DNA of 64,000 nucleotides from Onchidella celtica. Taxonomy: Eukaryota > Mollusca > Gastropoda > Systellommatophora > Onchidiidae. Position numbers and translations under genes: made by a program. The notes under the pieces are model-generated. The model was not told the origin of the DNA. It was given only the letters and a program-made list of their open reading frames with translations, and ran no database searches. The DNA is taken from the NCBI GenBank assembly GCA_963931925.1, contig OZ007569.1:19264482-19328481 (forward strand), in the 5' to 3' direction. How positions within the stretch are numbered: the stretch's first letter is position 1; each line of letters begins with the position of its first letter. Below, in pieces: positions 33,529-44,198 of this stretch.

Positions 33529-34419
33529 GAGTCAGCTTTTGGTGGACGCAAAAAAACTCCTTTTTTCTAAAAAAAAAAACGACAGGAATTTGCCATGGCG
33601 CTACATTTTCTATCACCCAAGACTTATAGTAGATATATAATATTAGACCCATTCTAAATCTGCTCCATACATTGACCCCAAGAGGTTGGAGAAGTTCGGT
33701 GCACTGTGAACCTGGATTCCTCATGTTAGAACCTGTGCCAAAACGTGCTGGCACAAACATATGCTCACTGGTTGATTGAAATGTACCTCTGAAAAGAGGT
33801 TGTATGGAACCTGTTCTCCCATTCCTCCATCGATTATGTTGACTTTGGTGGGGGCCCAATTAGTGACTTCATGGGCACCCAATGCCTAAATGTACAGTAC
33901 TCATGCTTGAAAGACTCAGGGATCATGTAGCAGGTGAGTAGTCTTAGGATTTATGTTTTCTTTAAAAAGTTTGACTTTTTTTTTTAATAGTGTACTTTTA
34001 ACTTTTGAAAAGTGACACAAAATATTACAACAATATTGTTGTTTTTTTTTACGAAATATTGCTGTTTTGTCTTTTCTTTTCAGTGTTTTTTGTTTTCCAT
34101 TACTATTAATCATACAAACGACCGGCAAAACCAACCAAATTAGGTCTATTGACTTGAGATTAGAATGGATCCTTCAGTATCGAAAAAAACCTCATGAATC
34201 AATCAAGAATAAAACCTACTTAATCAAAACACATTATATACATACACTTGCTGAAGCTGACTGGGAAATTACCGTGCTGTGGCAGACCCATTTTCATTAC
34301 ATAAAGAGGCCTACCCATTATGGGGTTCATAGTGTCCACAACGACGACTTTTAAGCTTGCTTAAGAACTGCTCTTGAATTGAAATGAAATATTTTGTCGG
34401 GTATTTTCTATCTGTGCCT
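33529..34419. other. No gene recognised
   Basis: This is AT-rich sequence with A and T runs. A minus-strand frame at 33419-33859 has no recognisable motif and partly mirrors the THAP frame. Confidence 0.4.
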
Positions 34420-34966
34420 GTGAGTGTGCATGAGAAAACCCACAATAAGTCGGCAACATGAGATTTTGAGTTCTGTACATATAATAAAAGACAAGATATT
34501 TCTGATAAATTGAAGTCAGTGACCCTCCTAAAACAAGATTTTGAGAAAACGGCATTTAATCCTATAAGTGGCAATAGCTAATTGACCAAGTAATTCATAT
34601 ATTGGAGTGATTGATGTTAGGAGACCGTAGTCTAATAACTAAGCCGTTATAGAGATCATAGTCAGTAGTGTTCACTACTCATATACAGTTTACCCTGTAA
34701 CATGCCACGGTCCCCTAGAAACAGCCAAGTCGGAAGTTTTTGGATCTTGTTAGGAGACCGTAGTCTAATTACAAAGCCGTTATAGAGGTCATAGTGAGTA
34801 GTGTTCACTGCTCGTCTACAGTTTACCCTGTAACATGCCATGGTCCCCTATAAAACAACAGCCAAGTTGGAAGTTTGTGTCGGACCCATATTTTCACTTC
34901 AAAGCTGTTTTTCTCAAAATCAGCTCTGCCGACTTATTATGGGTTTTCTCATGCACACTCACATTG
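34420..34966. repeat. Inverted arms enclosing a tandem duplication
   Basis: About 50 bases near 34420-34473 (GTGTGCATGAGAAAACCCA and AATAAGTCGGCA) recur inverted at 34913-34966. Between them lie two direct units of about 133 bases (34616-34748 and 34749-34880). It may be a small foldback transposon whose interior has been duplicated. Confidence 0.7.
34616..34880. repeat. Two-unit tandem repeat, period 133
   Basis: Both units begin GTTAGGAGACCGTAGTCTAA and end with a CCAAGT-GGAAGTTT block. They differ at a handful of positions, so the duplication is fairly recent. Confidence 0.85.
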
Positions 34967-36212
34967 TATATTGTTGTGTGTGCATTTTTGCCTTTTTGAG
35001 AAAATGAGAATTGAAAGTTTGAAGGGTTGTCAAAGTTGTGTAAAATCAGGGTTTTGTTCATATGCTTCAAAATCGAAACCTGCATAAAAATGCCCATGGA
35101 TGAAAAATACACCCACATGACGCTTATAAAATTATTATATGAGTGAGAGAACTACTTTCATGACAAAACCTCGAAATCAACAAAATGTCGCTTGCTATAG
35201 TATGTCCAATACCCCTCAATTTCATGACTTTCAAATTTTCACAGGATCGGAGGCAGCCAAAAGGAGACACTAAGTCATTCAGTATAGAAGATGAAGACTT
35301 TCATTCGGCAGTTGCAACATTGAAGTGGTCTTAGGTGTTTGGTGACGTGGACTGGGGGTCATTTTGTTCAGTGCACACTGCAGGAGTTGTGTACAGAAGG
35401 TTATGGACAGCGAGGTGCCGAAAATATGCCAGTGCTCTTGGAACACATATAATGTTACCACTGCAGACAGGTCCACTGATCCTAGGTTTGACTTTCGACA
35501 TCATAGAGGCAAGGTCGGGCTTGTCTTCACAGCTCAACAGAAAAAGCATTCCACACAATAATGCCTAGCCCATGTTAGGCTTGTGAATGTTCAGTGGCAA
35601 GTGAAAACATAGATAAACCAGAGATATTGTGTAAACTGTCTACAGTGTATCGAGGTCAAGAAATTTGTTTATAAGTTGAAACAGGCATTTTAAATTGTAT
35701 TCTTTTGTGTGAAAATCATGAAATCAGGATATTATTGTAATTGACAGCTTGTGGGCATTCGTTTTGTTAGTTCATCAGCAATGAACATAATTTTTTGTTA
35801 TGTCAGTACTACTAGGTGTCTGTATTAGTCTACTGCAGTCATCAGTACCCTATTAAGGGTGTTCATTAATTAATGGTCAGATTTGTGACACTTCATTATT
35901 TGAATTGTGACTATCTGTTAATACTCACTATGTGCAAGTATTTCGCGTTTTTCTATTTTTTCCATTATACAGTGGAGAACAGTTAAACCGAAAATGGCTA
36001 AAACGAAACTATCGCTAAACCGAAGGAAAATGGGAACCCCCAATTTTTTTCCTCTTTATCTTTTTAACAAACTAGCGCTAATGCGAAATAACCCTATGGT
36101 TAAACCGAAAAGAAATTGCTGGATTCAGTGGCCAGTCCACTGTGATTTGCCATAAATCCAGCCAAGTCACTGTTTCACCTCTCCCCAAAAAAGAGAGAAA
36201 AAACGAGCAGAG

Positions 36213-36610
36213 CATAAGATAAGATAAGATAAATTTTATTCGTCCTTGTACAAGGAAATTTGTTTTGATCATTGAATACATAACAATACAGTTACAGAAG
36301 CAGAAAGTATGATACATAGCGCGCACACACACATATATACACACACACTGATAAATTAACTAAATTAACAAAATTAACAGTGCACACAATATGCTTCCCT
36401 AACTAAAACACATTGACCTGACACGCAGGACATAATTCAACTGTGCACAGATTACGATCAAGATGACGACATTATTGTAACATCCTAGTTGATGATGGAA
36501 TAAACGATTTAAAGTAGCGCTCAGTTTTAGTTTTCTTTGACAACAGCCTTAAACTTCTTACAGATCTTATATATTCCTCTGCTTCTCTGCCCGGTAGTAT
36601 AGGCCTACAT
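36213..36610 (-). mobile_element. 3' end of a non-LTR retrotransposon, TTATC tail
   Basis: On the minus strand it reads an end of ORF2 with a conserved FIPSSTRML-like C-terminus (near 36490-36530), a short 3' UTR, CAAGGACGAATAAAATTT and a tail of TTATC repeats ending near 36213. It is strongly 5'-truncated. Confidence 0.65.
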
Positions 36611-36744
36611 GAGAGCAGCGGCAGCACTATAGGGGTAGGGGAGAGGGAGGGAGGCCTTTATAACCCGACTGGTCCAAAATCAGATGGCAGTAGATGTTAA
36701 GTTAGGCCATCGCCATCAGATAGTTACCGCAGACAGAGCATTTC

Positions 36745-37800
36745 ATGGCATCCTGTATGGTAATGGTAGCGATATCTCAGCAGGAGGCGGTCCTATGCTC
36801 TCAGTCCACATGCATTGTAACCAACAAAATAAGATCTTTTTCTTATGCGCTTCAGTATGGCGTACCACAAGGCTCAGTGCTTGGTCCTATTTTGTTTACT
36901 ATCTATACTATTCCACTTGTACATGAAATAAAGAAATTTAATTTACAATATCATTTCTATGCTGATGATACCCAGCTCTACAGTTCTGCCTTGCCATGCG
37001 ATGTTGACAGCCTTCTGCAGCAGGCTGGAAACTGTATAACAGAAATTAAAAGCTGGATGAACCAAAACAAACTGGCACTAAATGAGGATAAAACTGAGGT
37101 TATTTTATTAGGCCGTGAGCGGGTTCTGCAAGAAGTGGACAGAACTGAGATGATAATTGGCACTAATTCAATAGAAATTTCAAAAAAAGTAAAAAACCTA
37201 GGGGTTTACATTGATTCAAATCTTTCTATGTCATCTCAGGTTAATCACCTCATTCGTATTCTATACATGGAAATCTGGAAAATTGGTAAAATCAGACATC
37301 TTATTTCAACTGAAACTGCGGCTGTTTTAGTAAATTCTTTTGTACTTTCAAAGCTTGACTATTGCAACTCCCTTTTGGCTGGAATTTCACAAAAAAATAT
37401 TAGAAAACTCCAAATTGCTCAAAACAATGCAGCGAGACTTGTTTTGAAGAAAAAGAAAAGAGATTCAGCACTGCCACTTCTGCAGAGTTTGCACTGGCTG
37501 CCAGTCGAGAAAAGAATAATGTACAAATTGTCATCCATTTGTCACAAATGTGTCAATAATACTGCTCCATCGTACCTAGTTGATTTAACTGATTACTATG
37601 TTCCATCTCGTCAACTAAGATCATCATCTGACACTACAAAATTGAAAGTACCTAAAATGAATCTGTCCACTGTAGGAGAAAAGTCCTTTTCATTTCTTGG
37701 CCCTACCATCTGGAACACTCTTCCAAAGACAACCAGGGAAATTAATGACATTGGTTCTTTCAAACGCCATCTGAAGACCCATTTCTTTCAGACAAACTAG
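36745..37800 (+). pseudogene. LINE reverse transcriptase, C-terminal part
   Basis: The frame is 351 residues. The first 30 or so are probably not native, because LINE homology begins around the [11 protein letters not shown] motif at residues 38-48. The catalytic YADD of the RT palm domain is at residues 72-75. The thumb and C-terminal region follow ([45 protein letters not shown]), all recognisable in CR1/L2-like ORF2 proteins. The endonuclease and RT fingers are missing, so it cannot retrotranspose. The remaining frame is intact over 320 residues, so insertion was recent. Confidence 0.88.
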
Positions 37801-37960
37801 GCTAGGTGTTTTTCGGCAGCAACAATAGTAAATATTTTTGAATTTCTTTTGTGTATGCTTGTGTGTGTGTGTGTGTGTAAGAATTTGTTAAAGCGCCCAG
37901 AGCTTGTCATCGACGGGGTTGGGCGCTATATAAATGCAATATATTATTATTATTATTATT
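36790..37960 (+). mobile_element. 5'-truncated CR1/L2-like LINE with ATT tail
   Basis: This contains the last half of the reverse transcriptase and the C-terminal region, then a 3' UTR holding a GT microsatellite (37861-37878), GGTTGGGCGCTATATAAATG and a tail of ATT repeats (37941-37960). Such ends are typical of LINEs of the CR1/L2 group in aquatic invertebrates. Confidence 0.85.
37861..37878. repeat. GT microsatellite in the LINE 3' UTR
   Basis: Nine GT units just upstream of the conserved LINE tail. Confidence 0.9.
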
Positions 37961-38115
37961 ACTCTTGAGAGTTAGTCCACATTCACTCGCATATTATATA
38001 TATATAGCCATGCTCCGTGTGTCCCTAGGCCTGAACAATCGCCCATCCTCATTCTCAATATAAAAAAACACAGCAACCAAGGACGTCTGTTTTGCCTGTG
38101 TACTTGCCTTAGGCC

Positions 38116-38120
38116 TATTC
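38116..38120. repeat. Target-site duplication TATTC (left)
   Basis: It matches 46233-46237 exactly and marks the insertion boundary. Confidence 0.9.
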
Positions 38121-39219
38121 TGTCACAAATCCCAGACTGGGAGATGTAATAATTATAACAGGACAACAATCACGAACGAACACGTATAACACTTAACAGA
38201 ACAACCCATCAGACTCACACATTTATTAAACATAAGATAAAGATAGAAATGCAATGACATACATTATATTACTTAATTAAACTGCCGTCCACGGCCTTCT
38301 TCCCGTAAGCATACTTCCTCGGGTCCACAACCCGGTAACTACTTCTAAAGACACTTCGGCCTCAGCCTCTCCACTCAGGGTCTTAATGACACACTAGTAT
38401 TCTTTCGCACCACAGTCTCTCAATAGCGCCTCCCTATGGCAATAACACCTTAGCCACCGTAGGATGTGTGGCGAGTGGAAGTGGACTATTGTGTGTACGC
38501 TTCATGGCCATAGCACGTTAATAATTCAATTCACATGAGTATCTCACTCGCACAGTAATACATCCATGTCACAGTAGTACATCTTAATAGCACATTACAA
38601 TCGATATATACATCCCTGTCTGTGGCCAGACTGCCACGACTCATGTGCTGCGACTGTCCTACACGACAGCGTCCCTCCTGGCCTATGTGTAGCATTCGGC
38701 CCTATGCTGGCCTCTCCCCTGTGCTCACCGTAGGCGGCGCTTCGGCCCGACCCCGGCACCTACAAGAATAACATTACATTGGTATAATACCATACCATTT
38801 CTATTCACTTCACCCCTCATTACAACTCATGAAGCGTACACACAATAGTCCACTTCCACTCGCCACACATCCTACGGTAACACACCTCCACCGTAGTACA
38901 CAATACTCACTCTCGCTACAAATCCATGAACTTAACTTACATCATGGTCATAGACGAATATAATACATCAATCATAATAATTATCAATCATCGTTCCACC
39001 TACCAGTCATCACTGGAAAACACATCACAACATATCACTCTCAGTCACGTCTGTCCCCTGGGACCTTCTAACTTGCAGTGATAGTAGTACGGCGCTCTCG
39101 CCTCATGCAGACCCCCCCACTCACAACATGCACGCTTTTCATTACCCGTGGGCCGTGGGTTAAATTTACTCTCCCCCCTTCCCCCGTAACTATTGATCCC
39201 CGCTCACTCGCTCGTGACA
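38121..39219 (-). repeat. 3' LTR of the Gmr1-like element (1099 bp)
   Basis: It pairs with 45166-46232. Apart from two substitutions (39027 and 39091), the only difference I found is at 38456-38504, where 49 bases replace 17 bases of the other LTR. The 49-mer is an exact reverse complement of 38830-38878 in the same LTR. Confidence 0.93.
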
Positions 39220-39233
39220 TCATCCCCCACCCC
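39220..39233 (-). promoter_or_regulatory. Polypurine tract
   Basis: On the minus strand GGGGTGGGGGATGA directly abuts the 3' LTR, after a T run. This is the expected place and composition for plus-strand priming. Confidence 0.7.
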
Positions 39234-39573
39234 AAAAAAATTAATGCAATTAATTTCAAATCGCATCAAGATGATTGCCAACGAGTGAGCGTGAGCAATA
39301 CTTACATAAAAATGACCTACCAATGCCCCTAGCACATATAATACCGAAATCAGGGGAAAATATGGGGATCAATATGCCCTGCACTATGCATATATGTATC
39401 GCATCATCAATAGCTAACTAAACACAATACCTAATGCAGAATCAAAACCAATCAACCTATCAACCATTCTTCATATAATATTTATAATATCAATATTTTA
39501 AAGTCGACGACTCGTTCACACAGATCCTGTCAATGTTCCCGTCCTCCGATGTATAAGCTCCTGAACTCTTCCC

Positions 39574-39918
39574 CTAGGCTCGACTAAGGTAGTCGGCGAT
39601 ATGATTGCTGGTTCCTGGAATTGGTTGAATAACGAAGGTATACGGCTGTAAAGCCAATGCCCATCTAGACAAGCGTGGGCTGGACGAACGATTCTTCGAC
39701 AAAAACGTTAGTGGCTTGTGGTCTGTCTGGATACAGAATTCTCGTCCCATGAGATAACGTCCTAATTTCTGGACGGACCACACAATGGCAAGACACTCCC
39801 GCTCTATCACAGAATACTTTTTCTCTCTGCAATAACTTCCTACTGACATAACATACAGGATGGAACCATTCGTTCTTCTCCTGTAGAAGACAAGCGCCGA
39901 CACCAGAGTCCGGCGCAT
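39574..39918 (-). CDS. RNase H C-terminal part, shifted frame
   Basis: From about 39830 this frame carries the rest of RNase H: SVIERECLAIVWSVQKLG (catalytic Glu region) and IQTDHKPLTFL (catalytic Asp), ending HIADYLSRA and a stop at 39574. It joins the pol frame in the +1 direction at an A-homopolymer. No chromodomain or env frame follows before the polypurine tract. Confidence 0.88.
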   Translation of the reverse strand: MRRTLVSALVFYRRRTNGSILYVMSVGSYCREKKYSVIERECLAIVWSVQKLGRYLMGREFCIQTDHKPLTFLSKNRSSSPRLSRWALALQPYTFVIQPIPGTSNHIADYLSRA

Positions 39919-42313
39919 CCGTTCTGAGGATAAATTTAGATCGAAAATCGGGTAATATCAGAATGGGTGACGATGATAATGCTGTCACCAAATTATCAAA
40001 TGCTGTCTGACATTCAGACGTCCACTGGACCTTATCGGGTTGTCCCTTCTTAGTAAGGTCAGTAAGAGAAGATGACAAGGAGGAAAAATTTGGAATGAAC
40101 TTTCTGTAATAATTCAAAATTCCCACTAAACTTCTGACTTGTTTCTTTGTTTTAGGGATTTGCAACCCTACTAATTTGTCAATTTTTGTTACTTCAGGTC
40201 TCTGAACACCTCTACCCACGATATGTCCTAAGAATACTATCTCTGGACATGCCAAATCCATCTTTGCGGGTTTAGCAGTTAACCCAAAATGACGTAATCG
40301 TTTAAAAATTACTGTTAGTGTCTGAATATGATCAGACCATGTCGACGTATGACACGCTATATCGTCAAAGAATGACACGACATTAGGTATGTCCTTTAAT
40401 ACCAGTCTCATTAATCGTGCAAACGTCGCTGGCGCGTTTACCAACCCAAATGGCATGACCTTAAATTGGAATAATCCAATGGGCGTTTGGAAAGCCGTGT
40501 ATTGTTTAGACTCCTCAGCAAGAGGGATTTCCCAATAACCTTTCGTTAAATCTATCTTGGAAAACCACGTGGACCCGGCCAATGAAGCTATTAGTTCCTC
40601 CTGAAATGGAATAGGCTCCCTATCGCCTACCGTAATAGTGTTCAATTTTCGAAAATCGATACAGAACCGCATTGATCCATCAAGTTTTTTCACGAGGACG
40701 ATGGGTGATGAATACGGCGATGTTGATGGTTCTATCACATCTAACTTCAACATTGACTCAACTTCTTTTATAACTCTCTCTCTGGAAGAAAAAGGCAGCG
40801 GATAAGGTCTAAGAGATACTGGCTTATCCGAAGTCAACTTTATTTGGTGCTGGATCACCGTAGTGCGACCCGGCAAATCTGTAATAACATCCGGGAATGA
40901 CGCCAACAGGGTCTTAAGTTCCCTACTCATTGAACTCGTAAGATCAGGGTTAACTTTTACGTCCCTGTAACCTTGTGTCGGAGTTAACTCCGGCAATTGA
41001 ATTTGTACCTCTTCCTGCGCCTCGGTGTCGCTTACGTCACTGTCTAACTGGTCTACGACCCCCGTACAAGCAATAGAGAAGACACTCTTCTCTGGTTTCG
41101 TCTGTGCACACAGATACTCTGGTCTCTCATAAAATCTCTGTAGCATATTAACATGGAAAACCTTACTTGATCCATCAATGTGGATAGCGTAATCTACCTT
41201 CGAAACAACTCGCTCAATAACATAAGGACCTTTCCATGTCATCAATAACTTATTATGGTCCGTAGGTAATAACAATAGAACCTTGTCTCCTGGCTTAAAA
41301 ATTCTCAGTTTGGATCCTCTATCTTTATAGTCTTTTGCTCTTTTTGAAGCGATACTAGAAGCTTCTTCTGCTATAGTGCGCGCTGAAGATAATCTTTCTC
41401 TTAAATCAACAAGGTACTGAAACACTGAAATTTGCTCATCGTCTCCCGATGATGGCGACGTCATCATGTCCCGAAGAACATCGGTTGGACCCCTAGGACT
41501 ACGACCATACACCATTTCAAAAGGAAAGAATCCTGTTGACTCCTGCCGTACCTCCCTATACGCGAATAACACTGCAGGGATATATCTATCCCAATCCTTA
41601 GGGCGATCAGCAGCTACCTTACGCAGCATCGACTTTAGCGTCGAGTTTAGTCTCTCGCACATGCCGTTAGCCTGCGGATGATATGGGGTGGTAGTGATGG
41701 GCTGTATGCTAAATAAGCGAAACAATTCCTTCATCATCTCCGAAGTAAATTGCGCGCCCCTATCAGACAAAATTTGTTCTGGTATTCCTACCCTAGCGAA
41801 AATTGCAAACAACGCTTCCGCGACTGCCTCAGACGTTATGGTCCGAAGAGGAACCGCCTCTGGCCATCTCGTAGCATTACATATGACCGTTAAGAAAAAT
41901 CGATTCCCCCTATCGGTAGCTGGGTGAATGGGGCCAACAAGGTCTATCGAAACCTTTTTAAACGGTTCCGAAACCGTGGAGATCTTTTGAAGAGGAGCCT
42001 GGGGTGTACGACCCTTATGCGTCGTCTTTTGGCACGCACTGCACGTCTTACAATACACTCGTACATCTCTGTGGATGGATGGCCAGTAAAAATTCTTAAG
42101 AACCCTTTCTTTGGTTCTAGCTATACCCATATGACCCGCTAATGGGACATCATGTGCCAAATGCAATACTGTTGCGATTAGCAACGCTGGCACAACGACC
42201 TGCTTTAAAACGGAAGCCACCGTAACAATTACGGAACAGAATGCCCGCCTGGATAACAAAGGAAGACGACCCGTTCTTATATTTCCTCGTTTTCTCCGTT
42301 CGCGCCTCCCCAA
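39665..42313 (-). CDS. Integrase followed by reverse transcriptase and partial RNase H
   Basis: The frame has 882 codons, but the first 35 or so are out-of-frame artefact. Integrase has the HHCC zinc site (His54, His61, Cys91, Cys94) and core Asp124, Asp184, Glu220, an exact D-x35-E. A GPYVIERV-type C-terminal domain follows near 370. RT spans about 500-690 with VKKLDGSMRFCIDFRKLN, Asp588 and FFDD with Asp650/651. RNase H begins with RTDA (Asp799), then the frame shifts at an A5 run near 39830, and the last 50 residues are unrelated. The order integrase before RT is fixed by one continuous frame, so it is not a rearrangement artefact. Confidence 0.93.
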   Translation of the reverse strand: MGRRERRKRGNIRTGRLPLLSRRAFCSVIVTVASVLKQVVVPALLIATVLHLAHDVPLAGHMGIARTKERVLKNFYWPSIHRDVRVYCKTCSACQKTTHKGRTPQAPLQKISTVSEPFKKVSIDLVGPIHPATDRGNRFFLTVICNATRWPEAVPLRTITSEAVAEALFAIFARVGIPEQILSDRGAQFTSEMMKELFRLFSIQPITTTPYHPQANGMCERLNSTLKSMLRKVAADRPKDWDRYIPAVLFAYREVRQESTGFFPFEMVYGRSPRGPTDVLRDMMTSPSSGDDEQISVFQYLVDLRERLSSARTIAEEASSIASKRAKDYKDRGSKLRIFKPGDKVLLLLPTDHNKLLMTWKGPYVIERVVSKVDYAIHIDGSSKVFHVNMLQRFYERPEYLCAQTKPEKSVFSIACTGVVDQLDSDVSDTEAQEEVQIQLPELTPTQGYRDVKVNPDLTSSMSRELKTLLASFPDVITDLPGRTTVIQHQIKLTSDKPVSLRPYPLPFSSRERVIKEVESMLKLDVIEPSTSPYSSPIVLVKKLDGSMRFCIDFRKLNTITVGDREPIPFQEELIASLAGSTWFSKIDLTKGYWEIPLAEESKQYTAFQTPIGLFQFKVMPFGLVNAPATFARLMRLVLKDIPNVVSFFDDIACHTSTWSDHIQTLTVIFKRLRHFGLTAKPAKMDLACPEIVFLGHIVGRGVQRPEVTKIDKLVGLQIPKTKKQVRSLVGILNYYRKFIPNFSSLSSSLTDLTKKGQPDKVQWTSECQTAFDNLVTALSSSPILILPDFRSKFILRTDAPDSGVGACLLQEKNEWFHPVCYVSRKLLQREKVFCDRAGVSCHCVVRPEIRTLSHGTRILYPDRPQATNVFVEESFVQPTLV

Positions 42314-43022
42314 AACATGGACTCAATGATGGATCCTCCTTTTGTAATCTCGCCAAGCGCTCTGGTGTGATATCCAGGTTGACCGCTGGCGTTGCCAAAG
42401 GTCTAATCTTACTCCTATCACCTACCTGTCGACGTGTCTCGACTGCGGCACAAAAGTCAATACGTTTTGATTGTGACCATGCCTGCACATTCTCTTCGGA
42501 AGGGGAAACTACCCGAGATACATTACCAATGATGAGCTGAGCGCCTGGAAAAAAACCAACGACTGCTTCGACTTCCCCGCTAAGGAAAGGCGTATCAATA
42601 ACTATCTTTGCCAATGGTAATTTCTCAATGGCCCCTGAAAATTGAATGCACGGGACAGTTTCATCTGTAAGCTGTGAATCCCGAATGCAGTCTCTATGCA
42701 CCCCCACAACGGTAGATCCTGTATCCCGTAAAACCGAGACCGGTTCGTCCCCAACAAACCCCGGATAAACCCTAAGACCACCTCCTGTATGACATGAATT
42801 TATAACGGGAATCTTTCTCCCACAAGGTAAAACACCAGAAGATAACAATTTCTTACAACTGGGACATTTAGAATACTGTCCGCCTCCGTTGTCCGATGTA
42901 ATACACGCGGCCGCATGATGAAATTTATTAGGGGAACATGGAGTGGAGCTACCGTGATTGCCATCCACGTTCGCCGCTATCCTACCTGCAGGACAATTTA
43001 CCCTGATGTGACCTGCTCTTCC
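42150..43022 (-). CDS. Protease region of the Gmr1-like element (in frame after the gag TGA)
   Basis: The frame directly continues gag beyond the TGA at 43023-43025; its first ATG is at 42968. Immediately after the TGA come His and Cys residues spaced to complete a CCHC knuckle. Numbered from 42968, CPSC at 35-38 and the catalytic DTG at 82-84 (LRDTGSTVVGV) identify a retropepsin. The C-terminal part leads toward the integrase N-terminus, but the frame shifts by +1 near 42200 and stops at 42150. Expression of the protease would need readthrough, or the copy is defective. Confidence 0.85.
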   Translation of the reverse strand, partial: GRAGHIRVNCPAGRIAANVDGNHGSSTPCSPNKFHHAAACITSDNGGGQYSKCPSCKKLLSSGVLPCGRKIPVINSCHTGGGLRVYPGFVGDEPVSVLRDTGSTVVGVHRDCIRDSQLTDETVPCIQFSGAIEKLPLAKIVIDTPFLSGEVEAVVGFFPGAQLIIGNVSRVVSPSEENVQAWSQSKRIDFCAAVETRRQVGDRSKIRPLATPAVNLDITPERLARLQKEDPSLSPCFGEARTEKTRKYKNGSSSFVIQAGILFRNCYGGFRFKAGRCASVANRNSIAFGT

Positions 43023-44198
43023 TCAGTTCCAACAATTCGCGGTCCTACAATCCCGTGAAAAATGACCTACGCGTCCGCAAGTCCAACATTCCGCTCCCTG
43101 TGTTCCGCTAGACCTGGGTCCCCGTGACCCATCGCGACCGGAACTAAAGTCCCTATGCCGTCGATCATCGGCAAAGGTTACAAATCGCCCTCGGCCATTA
43201 CCGCGACCTAGCCCTCCTGCTCGGTCAAACTTACCGGATCCATATGCAGGTGATTGGTGATACCCCCTACGTTGCCCCTGGGCTTGCCCATTATAGGCAC
43301 CACGCTGACGCGACCTGTCTCTACCATATCCTGTCGGCGACCCCTCAACCACGGCGACGTAACCAGCGTCCTGTACGTACGCCCTCGCGACTGGTTTGGA
43401 CGGATGTGCCGTACGGTATGCTTCCGCCAACTTTGACGCCTCCTGCACCGTCGCGGGTTCGTTTTCTTTTAGAAAAGTCACTAAATCTTTATGGCACGAC
43501 GCGTACAGCTGGTCACGGATCATTAGGTCTTTCAATTTAGCAAAATCTGCGCCAACATGGGACAAGTCCAACCAGTTCGTAAAATACTCTGTCAGTCTCG
43601 CGACGAAGGCAGCAAAGTCCTCCCTGGTATCCGCACGTGCTCGCCTAAACTGCTCCCGGAAATATTCCTCCGTACGCGCAAATCGGCGAAGCAGCAAAGA
43701 CTTCAGCTTATCGTAATCATGCACGTCTTCGCGCTGTAACTCTTTAAAGTACGTTAACGCTCGCCCCTGCAATAAGGATGCCAGGTACGTGGACCATAAT
43801 TGCTTATTCTCCCCCCATTGCAGTTGTGCATTTAGCTCAAACCTGTAAAGGAAGGCGTCTATATCGTCCTTCCGGTCGTCGAACGTCGGCAGCTTAATTC
43901 TAACACCACTTTTGTTTTGCCCCTGCCGCTCAACTGTTTCCGTTGGCGCATTCTTCTTGAGTTCTAATTCTGCGATTCTTACTCGCGCCTCTATCTCCCT
44001 TAACTTTAACTCCCTTTCCTGCTCCTTATCCTTAGCCTCTCTCTCCTGTTGCCGCTCTTGAGCCTCTTTTTCTCGCTCTCTATCTTTAGCACGCTCCTCG
44101 CGCAATTCCGGCTGCTGCTCTTTAATCCAGCTACGTAGCTCTACGCCCTCAAGCCCAAGTTCCGTCCCTACTTTCATGAGCTCACGGAGATCCGCCAT
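43023..44198 (-). CDS. Gag of the Gmr1-like element
   Basis: A 391-codon frame. The first 90 residues are an Arg/Glu/Lys-rich predicted coiled coil (EREKEAQERQQEREAKDKEQ). A capsid-like region follows (FDDRKDDIDAFLYRFE, LLRRFARTEEYFREQFRRAR), resembling the retrotransposon gag/SCAN-type fold, then an Arg/Gly-rich stretch and a CCHC knuckle at 371-384 (CWTCGRVGHFSRDC). A second knuckle begins at Cys389, but the frame hits TGA at codon 392, where its second Cys is expected. The same frame stays open after the TGA into the protease. The start ATG follows about 950 bp of leader after the 5' LTR. Confidence 0.88.
   Translation of the reverse strand: MADLRELMKVGTELGLEGVELRSWIKEQQPELREERAKDREREKEAQERQQEREAKDKEQERELKLREIEARVRIAELELKKNAPTETVERQGQNKSGVRIKLPTFDDRKDDIDAFLYRFELNAQLQWGENKQLWSTYLASLLQGRALTYFKELQREDVHDYDKLKSLLLRRFARTEEYFREQFRRARADTREDFAAFVARLTEYFTNWLDLSHVGADFAKLKDLMIRDQLYASCHKDLVTFLKENEPATVQEASKLAEAYRTAHPSKPVARAYVQDAGYVAVVEGSPTGYGRDRSRQRGAYNGQAQGQRRGYHQSPAYGSGKFDRAGGLGRGNGRGRFVTFADDRRHRDFSSGRDGSRGPRSSGTQGAECWTCGRVGHFSRDCRTANCWN

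Noticed and set aside
33419..33859. 146-residue minus-strand frame downstream of the THAP gene
   Set aside because: It partly mirrors the THAP frame, has poly-Lys/Phe from A/T runs and no domain.
39068..39259. Similar small frames in both LTRs (39068-39332 and 46081-46321)
   Set aside because: They recur only because the LTRs are duplicates; no protein motif is present.
43023..43025. Selenocysteine decoding of the gag TGA
   Set aside because: There is no evidence of a selenocysteine insertion element, and a one-base Cys mutation explains it more simply.
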